From Streptomyces hyaluromycini (GTDB lineage: Bacteria > Actinomycetota > Actinomycetes > Streptomycetales > Streptomycetaceae), in NCBI RefSeq assembly GCF_002217755.1, contig NZ_BCFL01000025.1:179356-243355 (forward strand): 64,000 nucleotides of DNA, given 5' to 3'. Under the pieces are notes generated by a model. It searched no databases, had not been told where the DNA came from, and saw nothing but the letters and a program-made list of their open reading frames with translations. How positions within the stretch are numbered: the first letter of the stretch is position 1; each line of letters opens with the position of its first letter. Below are positions 9,047-17,798 of this stretch, piece by piece. Made by a program: the position numbers and the translations under genes.

Positions 9047-9050
9047 GGAA

Positions 9051-9086
9051 CCTGGGGCGCCCCGGTTCCGGTCGGGGCGCCCCAGG
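9051..9086 (-). terminator. Terminator hairpin after the acetylesterase gene
   Basis: Perfect 13-base arms at 9051-9063 and 9074-9086, core GGGGCGCCCC, with a 10-base loop. It begins four bases past the stop of the acetylesterase gene on the minus strand and separates it from DUF2264, which would then need its own promoter. Confidence 0.7.
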
Positions 9087-9089
9087 GGC

Positions 9090-10148
9090 TCATCCCGCCC
9101 GCACGGTGCCCCGGGGCACCAGGTGCTGGGCGAGAAGCTCATCACGCACCAGGCCCGCGTAGACGGTGGCGCCGTACGCGGAGGTGTGCGTGTTGTCCTT
9201 CTTCTCGTTGTACAGGTACAGCGCCTTGGAGCCCTCCACGCCGAGGGACTCCACCAGCGCCTTGGTCTTCGCCGTGAGGTCGATCAGCGGAACGTCCTCT
9301 GCGGCGGCGACCCAGCGGATCACCTCAGGATGATTGACGCCGAGCCCGTTGACCAGAAGCGCGATGTCGTTGTTCAGCGTGCCGTCGGCATTGAACCAGC
9401 GGCGCACGATGGGTGTGACCAGCACCGGCCGCCCGCCTTTCTCCCGTACGCCCGCCACCAGTGTCTCCAGGTTCGCGCGGTAGGTCGCCTCGTCCGTCGT
9501 CTTGTCGTTGTGCGCCAGCTGGATCAGGACCAGGTCACCCGGGCGGATCAACTGCTGGACGGTATCCCAGAGTTGGGGGTTCTGGAGATAGGTCACCGTA
9601 CTTTCGCCGGAGTCGGCGTAGTTGGCGACGGCGACGCCCTTGCGCAGGAACTGCGGGAGCTGCTGGCCCCAGCCGGAGTAGGGGTCGGCGGGCTGGTCGC
9701 AGACGGTGGAGTCGCCGACCAGGAAGATCTGCCGGGTGTGCCGGGGGGAGGGGGTGACGCGGATGTCGGCGAGTGCGGGGGCCGAGCCGCCGATGGTGAG
9801 ATCCAGTCCCGGGGTTCCGTCCGGGCCCGTCGGCTCGCCCTCGGGGGTGCGGACGTTCACGGTGAAGCCGCGGGTGACGTGCCGGCCCGCGGCCGCGGCG
9901 GTCTCGGGGAGGAGCGAGCGCCGGGTCTCCCCGCTGATGCTCGTGCTGGACGCGGCCGCGCCGCCGAGCCGGACGGTCACGTCGTAGTCGCCCGGCGGCA
10001 CGTCGAAGTGGCAGGCGGTGGCGGTGCAGTTGCCGATGCCGGGCGGCGGCTGCCGGTCATGGGCCTGGGCGGCGGGAACGGCCGTCAGACAGGCGCCGAG
10101 GACGACCGCCGCGAGCGCGGCGACACGAACACCGTTGAAACGTCTCAC
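9090..10148 (-). CDS. Secreted rhamnogalacturonan acetylesterase-like SGNH hydrolase
   Basis: 352 residues, CE12-like. GTG at 10148 follows GGAGGAG and begins a signal peptide (residues 1-29, cleavage after AQA). Residues about 30-135 form a small beta domain of carbohydrate-binding type; the SGNH domain follows, with GDST (Ser147), LAHND as block III (residues 211-215) and DNTH (Asp318, His321). These enzymes remove acetyl groups from the rhamnogalacturonan backbone outside the cell. It is divergent from a PL4 rhamnogalacturonan lyase, the enzyme that needs this deacetylation, with a palindrome-rich gap between them. Confidence 0.9.
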   Translation of the reverse strand: MRRFNGVRVAALAAVVLGACLTAVPAAQAHDRQPPPGIGNCTATACHFDVPPGDYDVTVRLGGAAASSTSISGETRRSLLPETAAAAGRHVTRGFTVNVRTPEGEPTGPDGTPGLDLTIGGSAPALADIRVTPSPRHTRQIFLVGDSTVCDQPADPYSGWGQQLPQFLRKGVAVANYADSGESTVTYLQNPQLWDTVQQLIRPGDLVLIQLAHNDKTTDEATYRANLETLVAGVREKGGRPVLVTPIVRRWFNADGTLNNDIALLVNGLGVNHPEVIRWVAAAEDVPLIDLTAKTKALVESLGVEGSKALYLYNEKKDNTHTSAYGATVYAGLVRDELLAQHLVPRGTVRAG

Positions 10149-10203
10149 CCGGGACTCCTCCGTCGCGGTGACAGGACCTGGCGGGGACCGTACCGCCATC
10201 CAC

Positions 10204-10211
10204 AAGCGCTT
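10204..10211. promoter_or_regulatory. AAGCGCTT palindrome, candidate LacI operator
   Basis: Exact AAGCGCTT in the divergent gap between the acetylesterase and PL4 genes, in the context CACAAGCGCTTTCTA. The same 8-mer lies at the predicted transcription start of the LacI gene at 38.4 kb. Such a word is rare by chance in GC-rich DNA. Regulation by that LacI protein is inferred. Confidence 0.5.
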
Positions 10212-10255
10212 TCTAGACCTTGGACCTCTTTCAGGAGATTGCCAACTCCGGGCGA

Positions 10256-10271
10256 GCGAAAGCCCTTTCGC
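10256..10271. promoter_or_regulatory. Inverted repeat GCGAAAG-CC-CTTTCGC
   Basis: Perfect 7-base arms separated by two bases, about 66 bases before the PL4 start and on the far side of the gap from the acetylesterase. It could be a second regulator site or a hairpin in the PL4 leader RNA. No known consensus recognised. Confidence 0.4.
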
Positions 10272-10336
10272 GAAATCGATTCAACTGTCACTCTCACAGA
10301 CACCCGCACCCACGCCCCACCGAAGGAGGCACCCCC

Positions 10337-12016
10337 ATGTCCGGATCCACCGGGAGACCGCTCGGACGCCGTACCTTCGTCCTCGGCAGCGCGGCCGCCG
10401 CCGGTACCGCCGCCCTCACCGGCCCGCTGGCCACCGCCGCCTCGGCGGCGAGCTTCGGCTGGTCGGACGACGGCTCCAACTACGTCGTGGACACCGGCGC
10501 CGGCCTGGTCTTCAAGGTCAGCAAGACCAACGGCGACCTGACCTCGCTGGTCTACAAGGGCACCGAGTACCAGGGCTACGGCGGCAAGAACTCGCACGTC
10601 GAGTCGGGCCTCGGCACCTCCACGGTGACCATCGCCCAGTCCGGCACCACGATCGTGATCTCGGTCGCCTACGGCACGCTGAAGCACTACTACGCGGCCC
10701 GCAGCGGCGAGAACAACGTCTACCTGTGGACCGACAAGGCCGACTCGTCCGTCACCGCCACCCGGTACATCGTGCGCGTCAAGGCCGGCCTGTTCCTCAA
10801 CGACGAGCCGGACTCCTACACCTACGCGCCCACCGTCATCGAGTCCGCGGACGTCTTCGAGAAGTCCGACGGCCAGACCCGCGCCAAGCACTACTCGAAA
10901 CTGCGGGTGATGGACTACAGCTACCTCGGCTGGACGACCGGCAGCGTCGGCCTGTGGATCGTGCGCAGCAACCACGAGAAGGCCTCCGGCGGCCCGTTCT
11001 ACCGCTCGCTGCTGCGCCACCAGAGCGCCGACGGCGGCGGGCTGTACGAGATCCTCTACTACGGCGAGAACCAGACCGAGTCGGAGCGCTACGGCCTCCA
11101 GGGCCCGTACGTCATCGCTCTCACGGACGGCGGCGCACCCTCCTCGTCCCTGTACCCGGGCACCCTCACCACGTCCTGGGCGGACTCGCTCGGCATCTCC
11201 GGGTACGTGGCGGCGAGCGGGCGCGGGCGGGTGGCCGGCGTCGGCATCTCGGGGCGGGACACGGCGTACGCGTACACCGTGGGCCTCGCCAACTCGGCGG
11301 CCCAGTACTGGGGTTCGGCGCGCGCGTCGGACGGCTGGTTCTCGGTCGCGGGCGTGCTGCCCGGGACGTACACCCTCACCGTCTTCAAGGGCGAACTGGC
11401 CGTCTACACCGGCTCGGTGAGCGTCTCCGCCGGTGCGACCACCACCCTCAACACCATCGCGATCCCGTCCTCCAACGATCCCGGCAACGCGTCCGCGATC
11501 TGGCGGATCAACAACTGGGACGGCACTCCGGGCGGGTTCAAGAACGCCGACCTGATGACGTACGCGCATCCCTCCGACGTACGGGCCGCGTCCTGGACCG
11601 GGAACGTGGTCATCGGCAGCGGCACCGAGACCTCGGCCTTCCCCTGCTACCTGTGGAAGGACGTCAACAGCGGGATCGTCGTCTACTTCAAGCTGACGGC
11701 CGCCCAGGCCGCCGCCGCGCACACCCTCAGGATCGGCGTGACGACGGCCTACGCGAACGGCCGGCCGCAGGTCGTCGTCAACGACACCTGGACCTCCGCC
11801 GTCCCCTCCCCGCCCACCCAGCCGAGCACCAGGTCGCTGACCGTGGGCTCGTACCGGGGGAACAACTACACGTTCACCTACAGCGTTCCGGCGTCCGCCT
11901 GGCTGACGGACACCAGCGCCTACAACACGCTGAAGATCTACGTGGCGAGCGGCTCGGGGACGACGTCCTTCCTCAGCGCCGGCACCTCGATCGACGCGAT
12001 CGACCTACTGGCCTGA
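10337..12016 (+). CDS. Secreted rhamnogalacturonan lyase, PL4 family
   Basis: 559 residues with the three-domain plan of PL4 rhamnogalacturonan lyases: a beta-sandwich catalytic part (about 45-310), a small fibronectin-like middle domain (GVLPGTYTLTVFKGELAVY, about 340-385) and a C-terminal CBM-like jelly roll starting at IWRINNWDGTP (about 395-559). ATG at 10337 follows GAAGGAGG. The N-terminus GRRTFVLGSAAAAG is a twin-arginine signal. The family cleaves the rhamnose-galacturonate backbone of RG-I by beta-elimination. It is divergent from the acetylesterase and convergent with the GH43 gene. Confidence 0.9.
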   Translation: MSGSTGRPLGRRTFVLGSAAAAGTAALTGPLATAASAASFGWSDDGSNYVVDTGAGLVFKVSKTNGDLTSLVYKGTEYQGYGGKNSHVESGLGTSTVTIAQSGTTIVISVAYGTLKHYYAARSGENNVYLWTDKADSSVTATRYIVRVKAGLFLNDEPDSYTYAPTVIESADVFEKSDGQTRAKHYSKLRVMDYSYLGWTTGSVGLWIVRSNHEKASGGPFYRSLLRHQSADGGGLYEILYYGENQTESERYGLQGPYVIALTDGGAPSSSLYPGTLTTSWADSLGISGYVAASGRGRVAGVGISGRDTAYAYTVGLANSAAQYWGSARASDGWFSVAGVLPGTYTLTVFKGELAVYTGSVSVSAGATTTLNTIAIPSSNDPGNASAIWRINNWDGTPGGFKNADLMTYAHPSDVRAASWTGNVVIGSGTETSAFPCYLWKDVNSGIVVYFKLTAAQAAAAHTLRIGVTTAYANGRPQVVVNDTWTSAVPSPPTQPSTRSLTVGSYRGNNYTFTYSVPASAWLTDTSAYNTLKIYVASGSGTTSFLSAGTSIDAIDLLA

Positions 12017-12034
12017 ACCATCCCTGATTCATCA

Positions 12035-13444
12035 TCAGGTCCCGCGCGTCCACTGCTGGTTCGTGCCGCCGTTGCAGGTGTACGTGATGATGGCGGCCGA
12101 GTTGGCGGTGGACGCGCCGCTCACGTCCAGGCACTCACCCGACGTACGGGCCTTGATGTTGACGTAGGAGCCGGAGGTGACGACCGACCACTGCTGGGCG
12201 GTGGCGCCGGTGCAGTCCTCCTGGGTGACGCTGCTGGAGTTCTCCTGGAGGCAGAGCGAGCTGCCCCGGCCCATCAGTTCGTAGTAGCCGGTGCCCAGGT
12301 CCTTGAACCACCACTTCTGGTTGGTGCCGCTGTTGCAGGTGTACTGGCTGATCGCGACGGCCTCCCAGAGGGACTGGTTGGGGACGTCGGCGCACTTGCT
12401 GCTGTGCCGGGCGATCAGGGTGTTGTACGTGGCGCTGGTGCCGCTGATCGTGCCCGCCGCGGTGTCGACGGAGACCTCCGGGTACCAGGACATCGACATC
12501 GAGGTGGAGGTCGGGAAGGTCAACGGCAGCCACACGTAGCGGGAGTCGTTGACCGTGCCGCCGAAGGAGTTGCCCCAGCGGTCGCCCATGTAGAGGTACG
12601 AGGTGCCGGACGTGCCGGTGACCGGGAGGACGTACGCGGTCTGGGAGTTGTAGGCCGTGGAGTCGCCGACGTTGGTCCAGGAGGTCCAGGGACCGGCGAG
12701 GGAGGTCGCGGTGGCGTACTCCTGCTGGTTGGCGCTCCAGCCGGTCGCGCCCGAAGTGAGCATGAAGTAGACGCCGTTGCGCTTGAAGAGGGCCGGGGCC
12801 TCGCGGTGGCCGCCGGCCCAGGGGTTGGCGACCAGGCTGTCGATGGCGGTGTAGTCGGCGGTGAGCTGGTAGATCTGCAGGTCGTAGTTCTCGTTGGCCG
12901 CCGAGACCATGTAGGCCGTGCCGTCGGTGTCGACGAAGGTCGTGATGTCCCGGGACATGTACTGGCCGAGCGGCTGGAAGCTGCCCTGGTAGGTGTAGTT
13001 CCCGTCGACGGTGTCGGAGACGGCGACGGCGGCCTTGGCCTCGCTGTAGTCGACGCCGTTCTCCTTGTGCATCCACATCACGAACTTGCCGGTGGAGGCG
13101 TTGTAGATGACCTTCGGGCGCTCGATGTAGGCGGTGCCGAGCTCGGAGGCGGAGGACTGGGTGAGGACGTGGTTGCGGAACTCCCAGGTCTTCAGGTCGG
13201 TGGAGCGGTAGGCGTCCACGTACTTGAAGGTGTTGTCGGAGTTGCGGTCCTCGCCGAACCAGTAGTAGTAGCTGCCGACCTTGATGACCCCGCCGCCGTG
13301 GGCGTGGACGATGTTCCCCGAAGTGTCGGTGAACTGGGTGCCGTTGGTGACCGTCTGGGAGGCGGCCGCGGCCGGTCCCGCGGTGGCCAGGGCGCCGATC
13401 ACCGCCAGGCAGAGGGACAGCAGGATCGCGTACGCACGTCTCAT
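12035..13444 (-). CDS. Secreted GH43 exo-beta-1,3-galactanase-like enzyme with CBM13
   Basis: 469 residues: signal peptide 1-28, GH43 five-blade domain about 30-320, ricin-type CBM13 about 330-469 with three QxW-type motifs (NQKWW, AQQWS, NQQWT). The catalytic domain resembles GH43 subfamily 24 exo-beta-1,3-galactanases: AHGGGVIKVGSYYYWFGEDR, IERPKVIYN (Glu109), EAPALFKRNG (Glu215) and YNSQTAYVLP, where Gln268 matches the unusual Gln I recall at the base position of the fungal enzyme. It would trim galactose from the beta-1,3-galactan core of arabinogalactan. ATG at 13444 follows AAGGAG at ten bases. Confidence 0.85.
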   Translation of the reverse strand: MRRAYAILLSLCLAVIGALATAGPAAAASQTVTNGTQFTDTSGNIVHAHGGGVIKVGSYYYWFGEDRNSDNTFKYVDAYRSTDLKTWEFRNHVLTQSSASELGTAYIERPKVIYNASTGKFVMWMHKENGVDYSEAKAAVAVSDTVDGNYTYQGSFQPLGQYMSRDITTFVDTDGTAYMVSAANENYDLQIYQLTADYTAIDSLVANPWAGGHREAPALFKRNGVYFMLTSGATGWSANQQEYATATSLAGPWTSWTNVGDSTAYNSQTAYVLPVTGTSGTSYLYMGDRWGNSFGGTVNDSRYVWLPLTFPTSTSMSMSWYPEVSVDTAAGTISGTSATYNTLIARHSSKCADVPNQSLWEAVAISQYTCNSGTNQKWWFKDLGTGYYELMGRGSSLCLQENSSSVTQEDCTGATAQQWSVVTSGSYVNIKARTSGECLDVSGASTANSAAIITYTCNGGTNQQWTRGT

Positions 13445-13526
13445 CTCACACACGCTCCTTGGGGGGAAGGGAAGCTGTTCGACATACCGAACTGCATTTG
13501 TCATGACGAACGTTGTGATCGCCGAA

Positions 13527-13555
13527 AAGGTAAGGGTGTGTTACGCGCGGGTCAA
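13527..13555 (-). promoter_or_regulatory. Promoter of the GH43 galactanase gene
   Basis: On the minus strand TTGACC (13555-13550) and TACCTT (13532-13527) are separated by exactly 17 bases, a good vegetative-type promoter about 83 bases before the start. The candidate operator at 13576-13589 lies just upstream. Confidence 0.55.
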
Positions 13556-13575
13556 CGGGTCTGACGAGACAAGGG

Positions 13576-13589
13576 GGAAAGCGATTTCC
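13576..13589. promoter_or_regulatory. Inverted repeat GGAAA-GCGA-TTTCC, AAGCGCTT-like
   Basis: A 14-base inverted repeat whose core AAGCGATT (13579-13586) differs by one base from the AAGCGCTT palindrome at 10204 and 38260. It lies in the divergent gap between the galactanase and the beta-helix protein genes, so one site could control both. Confidence 0.4.
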
Positions 13590-13653
13590 AACCGATCCGG
13601 GACGGTGGCCGTTTTTCTGTTATCGAGGACCGTCCCCCACCGTCTCCCATGAT

Positions 13654-15774
13654 GTGCGCAGCCACCTCCACACCACCGCAGCGGCCGCCGGCGCCCTCGC
13701 CGCCCTCCTGGCCTCCGCTCCCCCGGCGTCCGCCGCCTCCGCCGCCGCCCCGGCCGCAGAGGCCGGCACCCGGGACGTCACCGCCGACGTCCTCGCCGAC
13801 CGGGACGTGACCGTCACCGGTGACACGGTCGTCACCGTGCCGGCCGGGACGACCACGTACGACGGCGTCCTCCGCGGCGAGGGCACGCTCACCGTGCGCG
13901 GCGGCGGCACCCTGATCCTCACCAAGGACAGCGACTTCACCCTGCCGAAGTCCCGGCAGCGGCAGGTCGTACGCACCCAGGGCGGCAACCACCCGTATAC
14001 GACGGTCACCAACCCGGACCCGCCCGCGATCACGGTCGAGCGCGGCGCAACCCTCCAGTACGGCGCGGGCGGCGGCACCGGCCTGATCGGCCACTTCCCG
14101 TACGACACCCCCGGCTACCAGCTCAACCAGCTCAACATCCGCGTCGACGGCACCCTGCGCCTGTCCCTGACCCGCACCTTCAACATCGGCACCATCAGCG
14201 GCTCGGGCCTGGTGACCCAGCCCCGCAACATGTGGGGCACGCTGGACCTGGCGGGCACCCACCCCTTCTCCGGCGTCATCGACAACGGCACCGGCATGGC
14301 CGTCGGCCGCCCGGAGTACCCGGTGGCGCTCCCCGACGCGCGCGCGATCCTCAACCAGGGCTCCTGGATCATCGACACCCCGCTCGACCAGACGATCACC
14401 CTGCGCCAGGACTTCTACCAGCGCGAGTACGGCAGTGACGTCAACGTCCACTCGCGGCCGGGCAGCAAGGTGGTCCTCACCGGCCAGTACAGCTACAGCG
14501 ACCGGGGCGGCGACACGAACCCGTCGCTGAGCGACCCGTCCCTCAACTGGAAGGCGGTTCCGCACCAGTTGAACAAGCGCGGCACCAACATCGAGGGCGC
14601 CGACGTGCACTGGGGCGACGGGACGACAAACCGCATCTTCATGCCGGGGACGAAGGACACCGTCTACATCAACCTGCACGAGGCGAGCGGCCGCCGTTCC
14701 ACGCTCACCTTCGACTACGACGGCCCGGTGACCCTGGGCGCCCCGATCGGCGGCGGCCGCTACCACGACACGCTGGCCGCTCCCGGCGCCGGGGACATCG
14801 TGATCGCGGGAACCCGCGGGAACGACGTGACCTTCGCGGCCGCCCAGGACTACGACGGCTCGACGACGATCCGCAACGGCGCGGTGCTGCGGCTGGGTTC
14901 GGGCACGAAGGGCGGCGACGGCTCGCTCCTGACGGGCACCGAACGCCGGCGCGTCGACAACGACGGCACCCTGGTCGTCCGCAACACCTCGACCCCGATC
15001 CGGCTGGCATACGTCGGCGGCTCCGGGTCCCTCGTGCAGTCGGGGGCGGCCACCACCACGCTCACCGGCGGCGCGGTGACCTACACGGGGACGACCACCG
15101 TCAGCCAGGGCACCCTCGCCCTGCGCTCCGGGGCGACGCTCGCGCACAGCGAGGCCATCCGGCTCACCTCGGCCGGGGCCCGTCTGGACCCGGGCACGGC
15201 GGGTCTGCGGGTGCTGACCACGCTCTCCGGAACGGGCACCGTACTGGGGTCGGTCACCAACGACAGCCTGGTGACCGGCGGGCTGACGGTGAAGGGGGAC
15301 TACACCCAGCACAAGCGGGGTGAACTGGTCCTGCAGAAGCGCCCGTTGAAGGTGACGGGCCGCCTCGCCCTGGCCGGTGCGCTGGACCTGTCCGCCGCGG
15401 GCACCGCTTCGGCCCGCCGCATCACCCTGATCGACCACACCGGCACGACCCGCACGACCGGCGGCTTCGACGGGCTGCGCGAGGGCACCGAGGTCAAGCT
15501 GGCCGACACGGTCTACCGGATCACCTACCGGGGCGGCGACGGCAACGACGTGGTCCTGAACGCGGAGACCGCCAGGGCCTCGACGAAGGCGGACACCGCC
15601 GACCCGGCGTCCGCTCCCCCGGCCGTGACCACCCGCACCGCCGCCGAATCGACGGACGCCTTCGGCTGGTGGCCCTACGCCCTCGCCCTCGGCCTCCTCG
15701 GCGGCCTGATGGTGCCGGCGGCCCGGCGCACGCAGCGCAGGGGCCGCCGGAGGAACAGGCGGCACGCGGCCTGA
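13654..15774 (+). CDS. Secreted, C-terminally anchored beta-helix protein
   Basis: 706 residues. The N-terminus is a signal peptide (cleavage near residue 28). The long middle is built of short beta-strand turns rich in GT, GSG and TLTGG steps, such as YDGVLRGEGTLTVRGGGTLIL and GAATTTLTGGAVTYTGTTTVSQG, the pattern of autotransporter-associated beta-helix repeats. A membrane segment at about 672-690 is followed by an Arg-rich tail, anchoring it outside the membrane; there is no LPXTG motif. The GTG at 13654 lacks a clear ribosome site, so the start is uncertain. It may bind or cut polysaccharide beside the divergent galactanase; no catalytic motif recognised. Confidence 0.8.
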   Translation: MRSHLHTTAAAAGALAALLASAPPASAASAAAPAAEAGTRDVTADVLADRDVTVTGDTVVTVPAGTTTYDGVLRGEGTLTVRGGGTLILTKDSDFTLPKSRQRQVVRTQGGNHPYTTVTNPDPPAITVERGATLQYGAGGGTGLIGHFPYDTPGYQLNQLNIRVDGTLRLSLTRTFNIGTISGSGLVTQPRNMWGTLDLAGTHPFSGVIDNGTGMAVGRPEYPVALPDARAILNQGSWIIDTPLDQTITLRQDFYQREYGSDVNVHSRPGSKVVLTGQYSYSDRGGDTNPSLSDPSLNWKAVPHQLNKRGTNIEGADVHWGDGTTNRIFMPGTKDTVYINLHEASGRRSTLTFDYDGPVTLGAPIGGGRYHDTLAAPGAGDIVIAGTRGNDVTFAAAQDYDGSTTIRNGAVLRLGSGTKGGDGSLLTGTERRRVDNDGTLVVRNTSTPIRLAYVGGSGSLVQSGAATTTLTGGAVTYTGTTTVSQGTLALRSGATLAHSEAIRLTSAGARLDPGTAGLRVLTTLSGTGTVLGSVTNDSLVTGGLTVKGDYTQHKRGELVLQKRPLKVTGRLALAGALDLSAAGTASARRITLIDHTGTTRTTGGFDGLREGTEVKLADTVYRITYRGGDGNDVVLNAETARASTKADTADPASAPPAVTTRTAAESTDAFGWWPYALALGLLGGLMVPAARRTQRRGRRRNRRHAA

Positions 15775-15791
15775 CCGCCTGCCGGTGCCGC

Positions 15792-16904
15792 CTACCGGTG
15801 CCGCCCGCTGGGCGGCTCCGGGAAGCCCAGCTCCGGTGCCGAGGCGCGCGCCTCGGCCGCCCACCGAGCGAGGAAGGCAAGCGTCAACCCGCGTTCCCGG
15901 TAGCGGAGTTCGGCGGAGATCGGGCGGCCGCCCCCGTAGTCCAGCTGCTCCTCGCCGGCGCGGGCCAGCATCAGGGCGGTGAGCCAGTCGTACTTCACCG
16001 CCGAGGCGCACACCGCGAGCCGTACCAGGCGCTCGTCGATGTCCCGGCCGGACTCGCGCAGACCCCGGAGGTAGGCGTCGTAGGCCGCCGCCGCGTACTC
16101 GGGCAGCCGGGCGGCCGGGACGAAGAGGTCGAAGACCGAGTCGGGGAGGTAGTTGCCGAGGTCCTCTCCCAGGGCGCCGTCCCCGGCGAACGACCAGTCG
16201 AGGGCGACGGTGGCGGGGCCGTCGGAGCGGAGGTTCGCGGGCCACATGTCGAGGTGGCAGAAGGCCCGCGGCAAGTCCTCCAGCACCCGGAGGAACCACT
16301 CGCGGTCGTGGTGCAGCCGGACCATCTCGCGGCGCAGGCCGGGCGGGAAGTGGTCACGGACCAGGGGCTGTCGCCAGGCCTCGTCGTCGTCGAGGAGTTC
16401 CTGGCCGAGGGTGTTGCCGCCGATGTACCGGCGCAGGAAGCGGTGGCTCAGCCATGGGTGGTCGCCGGGCCGTACGGCCCCCTGGGCGGCGCCGAGGCGG
16501 CGGGCGTGCTCGACGTGGCGGGCGAGCGGCCATGCGGTGGCCGGCTCCCCCGGCACGTCCTCCAGCCACAACGCGACATCCCCGTCGGGCCGTTCGACGA
16601 GAGCGAGCAGCCGGGGCGCGCGGATGCCGTAGGGCTGCCAGACCTGGGCGAGACCGGACTCGTAGACGTGCGCCTCGCGCCGCCAGTAGTTCCAGTGCCG
16701 GGGCTCGTCCGAGGCGGCCCAGCGTTCGGTGGCCTCCTTGGTGCGGGTGATCACCTTCAGAACGGCCGAGCGGCGACCGGCGCTCACCCGCCACACGCCG
16801 CCGGTGACGCCGTTCTTCGGGTTGTGCACGAGGGGGTCGAAAACGGCTCCGTCCACGCCGAGCACCTCGCGGGCCTCGGTGTCCTGGAGTGTCGTCTCAG
16901 GCAT
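15792..16904 (-). CDS. Aminoglycoside phosphotransferase-family kinase
   Basis: 370 residues with the APH/choline-kinase fold. The catalytic loop HLDMWPANL (217-225; Asp219, Asn224) and the metal-binding ALDWSF (Asp236) are intact. The loop has Leu for the usual Gly, common in uncharacterised APH-like proteins. The ATG at 16904 overlaps the end of the PhzF-like gene by eight bases, so the two are co-translated. The substrate need not be an antibiotic; a small alcohol or sugar is equally possible. Confidence 0.87.
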   Translation of the reverse strand: MPETTLQDTEAREVLGVDGAVFDPLVHNPKNGVTGGVWRVSAGRRSAVLKVITRTKEATERWAASDEPRHWNYWRREAHVYESGLAQVWQPYGIRAPRLLALVERPDGDVALWLEDVPGEPATAWPLARHVEHARRLGAAQGAVRPGDHPWLSHRFLRRYIGGNTLGQELLDDDEAWRQPLVRDHFPPGLRREMVRLHHDREWFLRVLEDLPRAFCHLDMWPANLRSDGPATVALDWSFAGDGALGEDLGNYLPDSVFDLFVPAARLPEYAAAAYDAYLRGLRESGRDIDERLVRLAVCASAVKYDWLTALMLARAGEEQLDYGGGRPISAELRYRERGLTLAFLARWAAEARASAPELGFPEPPSGRHR

Positions 16905-17742
16905 GGCCCAAGGCTAGTTCGCGGGCGATCTCCGCCGCGCCGCCCACCTGGATCCAAGGGCCGTCCGTCCCGTGGCGCACGACGGCCCTGATCGTCGCCG
17001 GGGTGCCGAGCGAGTCGCCCATGTCGGCGGTGACACCCCGCAGGCCGTCCCGGGCCAGGCGGGCGGCCAGGCAGGCCGTGCTGTTGGCGTTGGCGATGTC
17101 CTCGGGGACACCGATCGACGGGGCGAACATACGGGCCGCGACCCGGCCGTCCGGTGCCGGGGCCGAGTAGACGTAGCAGCCCAGCAGGGCCTGCCGGTCG
17201 CAGGCGGTGCGGAGGCGGTCCAGGTCCGGGGCCAGCGCGGAGACGGCGGACCGGGTGGGCAGCGGGACGAGGAGTCGCGGCCGCCCCAGGGTGGCGACGA
17301 CACAGCCGGGCGTGTCTCCGGCGACGCCCAAGGCGGTGAGGACGTCCGCGTGTTCGCCGGCCCCGGGCACGCGCAGGCCGACCGGGCCCGGCATGAACCA
17401 GGCCTCCAGGCCGCCGTTCCCGTCGTGCCGGATCGCCCGGCCCGCGAGGGCGCCTCCCCGCGTCCGCAGGGTGACCTCGCGGGTGCCGGTGCGCGCGGCC
17501 AGGACGGCCAGCGCCGCGACCGTGCCGTGGCCGCAGCCGGGCAGTTCGCCCTCGGCGGTGAAGAAGCGCAGCGTCGCCCCGCCGCCGTCCCGGTCGGCCG
17601 AGAGGAACACGGCATGGGACGTACCGGCCCGGACGGGCACCTCGCGCCGCTCGTCGTCGGTGAGCGGCGCGTCGTCCAGGACCGCGGTGGGGCTGCCCCC
17701 GCGGCCGTCGCGCAGGCAGGCACGGACGATGGTGACGTTCAC
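16897..17742 (-). CDS. PhzF-like isomerase
   Basis: 281 residues with the two-lobed PhzF/DAP-epimerase fold signatures: GCGHGT (69-74) at the middle of lobe one, and SIGVPEDIANANSTACLAARL in lobe two. GTG at 17742 is chosen because it begins the family's first strand (VNVTIVRACL). In PhzF the catalytic Glu lies in an SETxF-type motif; here the equivalent reads TSHAVFL, so Glu appears replaced by His43. The chemistry may therefore differ, or the protein may be non-catalytic. It is upstream of and overlaps the APH-family gene. Confidence 0.82.
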   Translation of the reverse strand: MNVTIVRACLRDGRGGSPTAVLDDAPLTDDERREVPVRAGTSHAVFLSADRDGGGATLRFFTAEGELPGCGHGTVAALAVLAARTGTREVTLRTRGGALAGRAIRHDGNGGLEAWFMPGPVGLRVPGAGEHADVLTALGVAGDTPGCVVATLGRPRLLVPLPTRSAVSALAPDLDRLRTACDRQALLGCYVYSAPAPDGRVAARMFAPSIGVPEDIANANSTACLAARLARDGLRGVTADMGDSLGTPATIRAVVRHGTDGPWIQVGGAAEIARELALGHA

Positions 17743-17798
17743 GGCAGCGAGCGTAGGGCAGGACGCCGCCGTGGCGCCGTCAGACGGTGGGGGCGACG

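Noticed and set aside
7206..10541. 1,111-residue plus-strand frame
   Set aside because: Opposite the DUF2264 and acetylesterase genes; composition is Gly/Val/Arg/Gln-rich with no family pattern. A GC third-position shadow.
15800..15816. GCCGCCC-gct-GGGCGGC hairpin
   Set aside because: Lies inside the final codons of the APH-family gene; it may help termination, but short GC stems are frequent by chance here.
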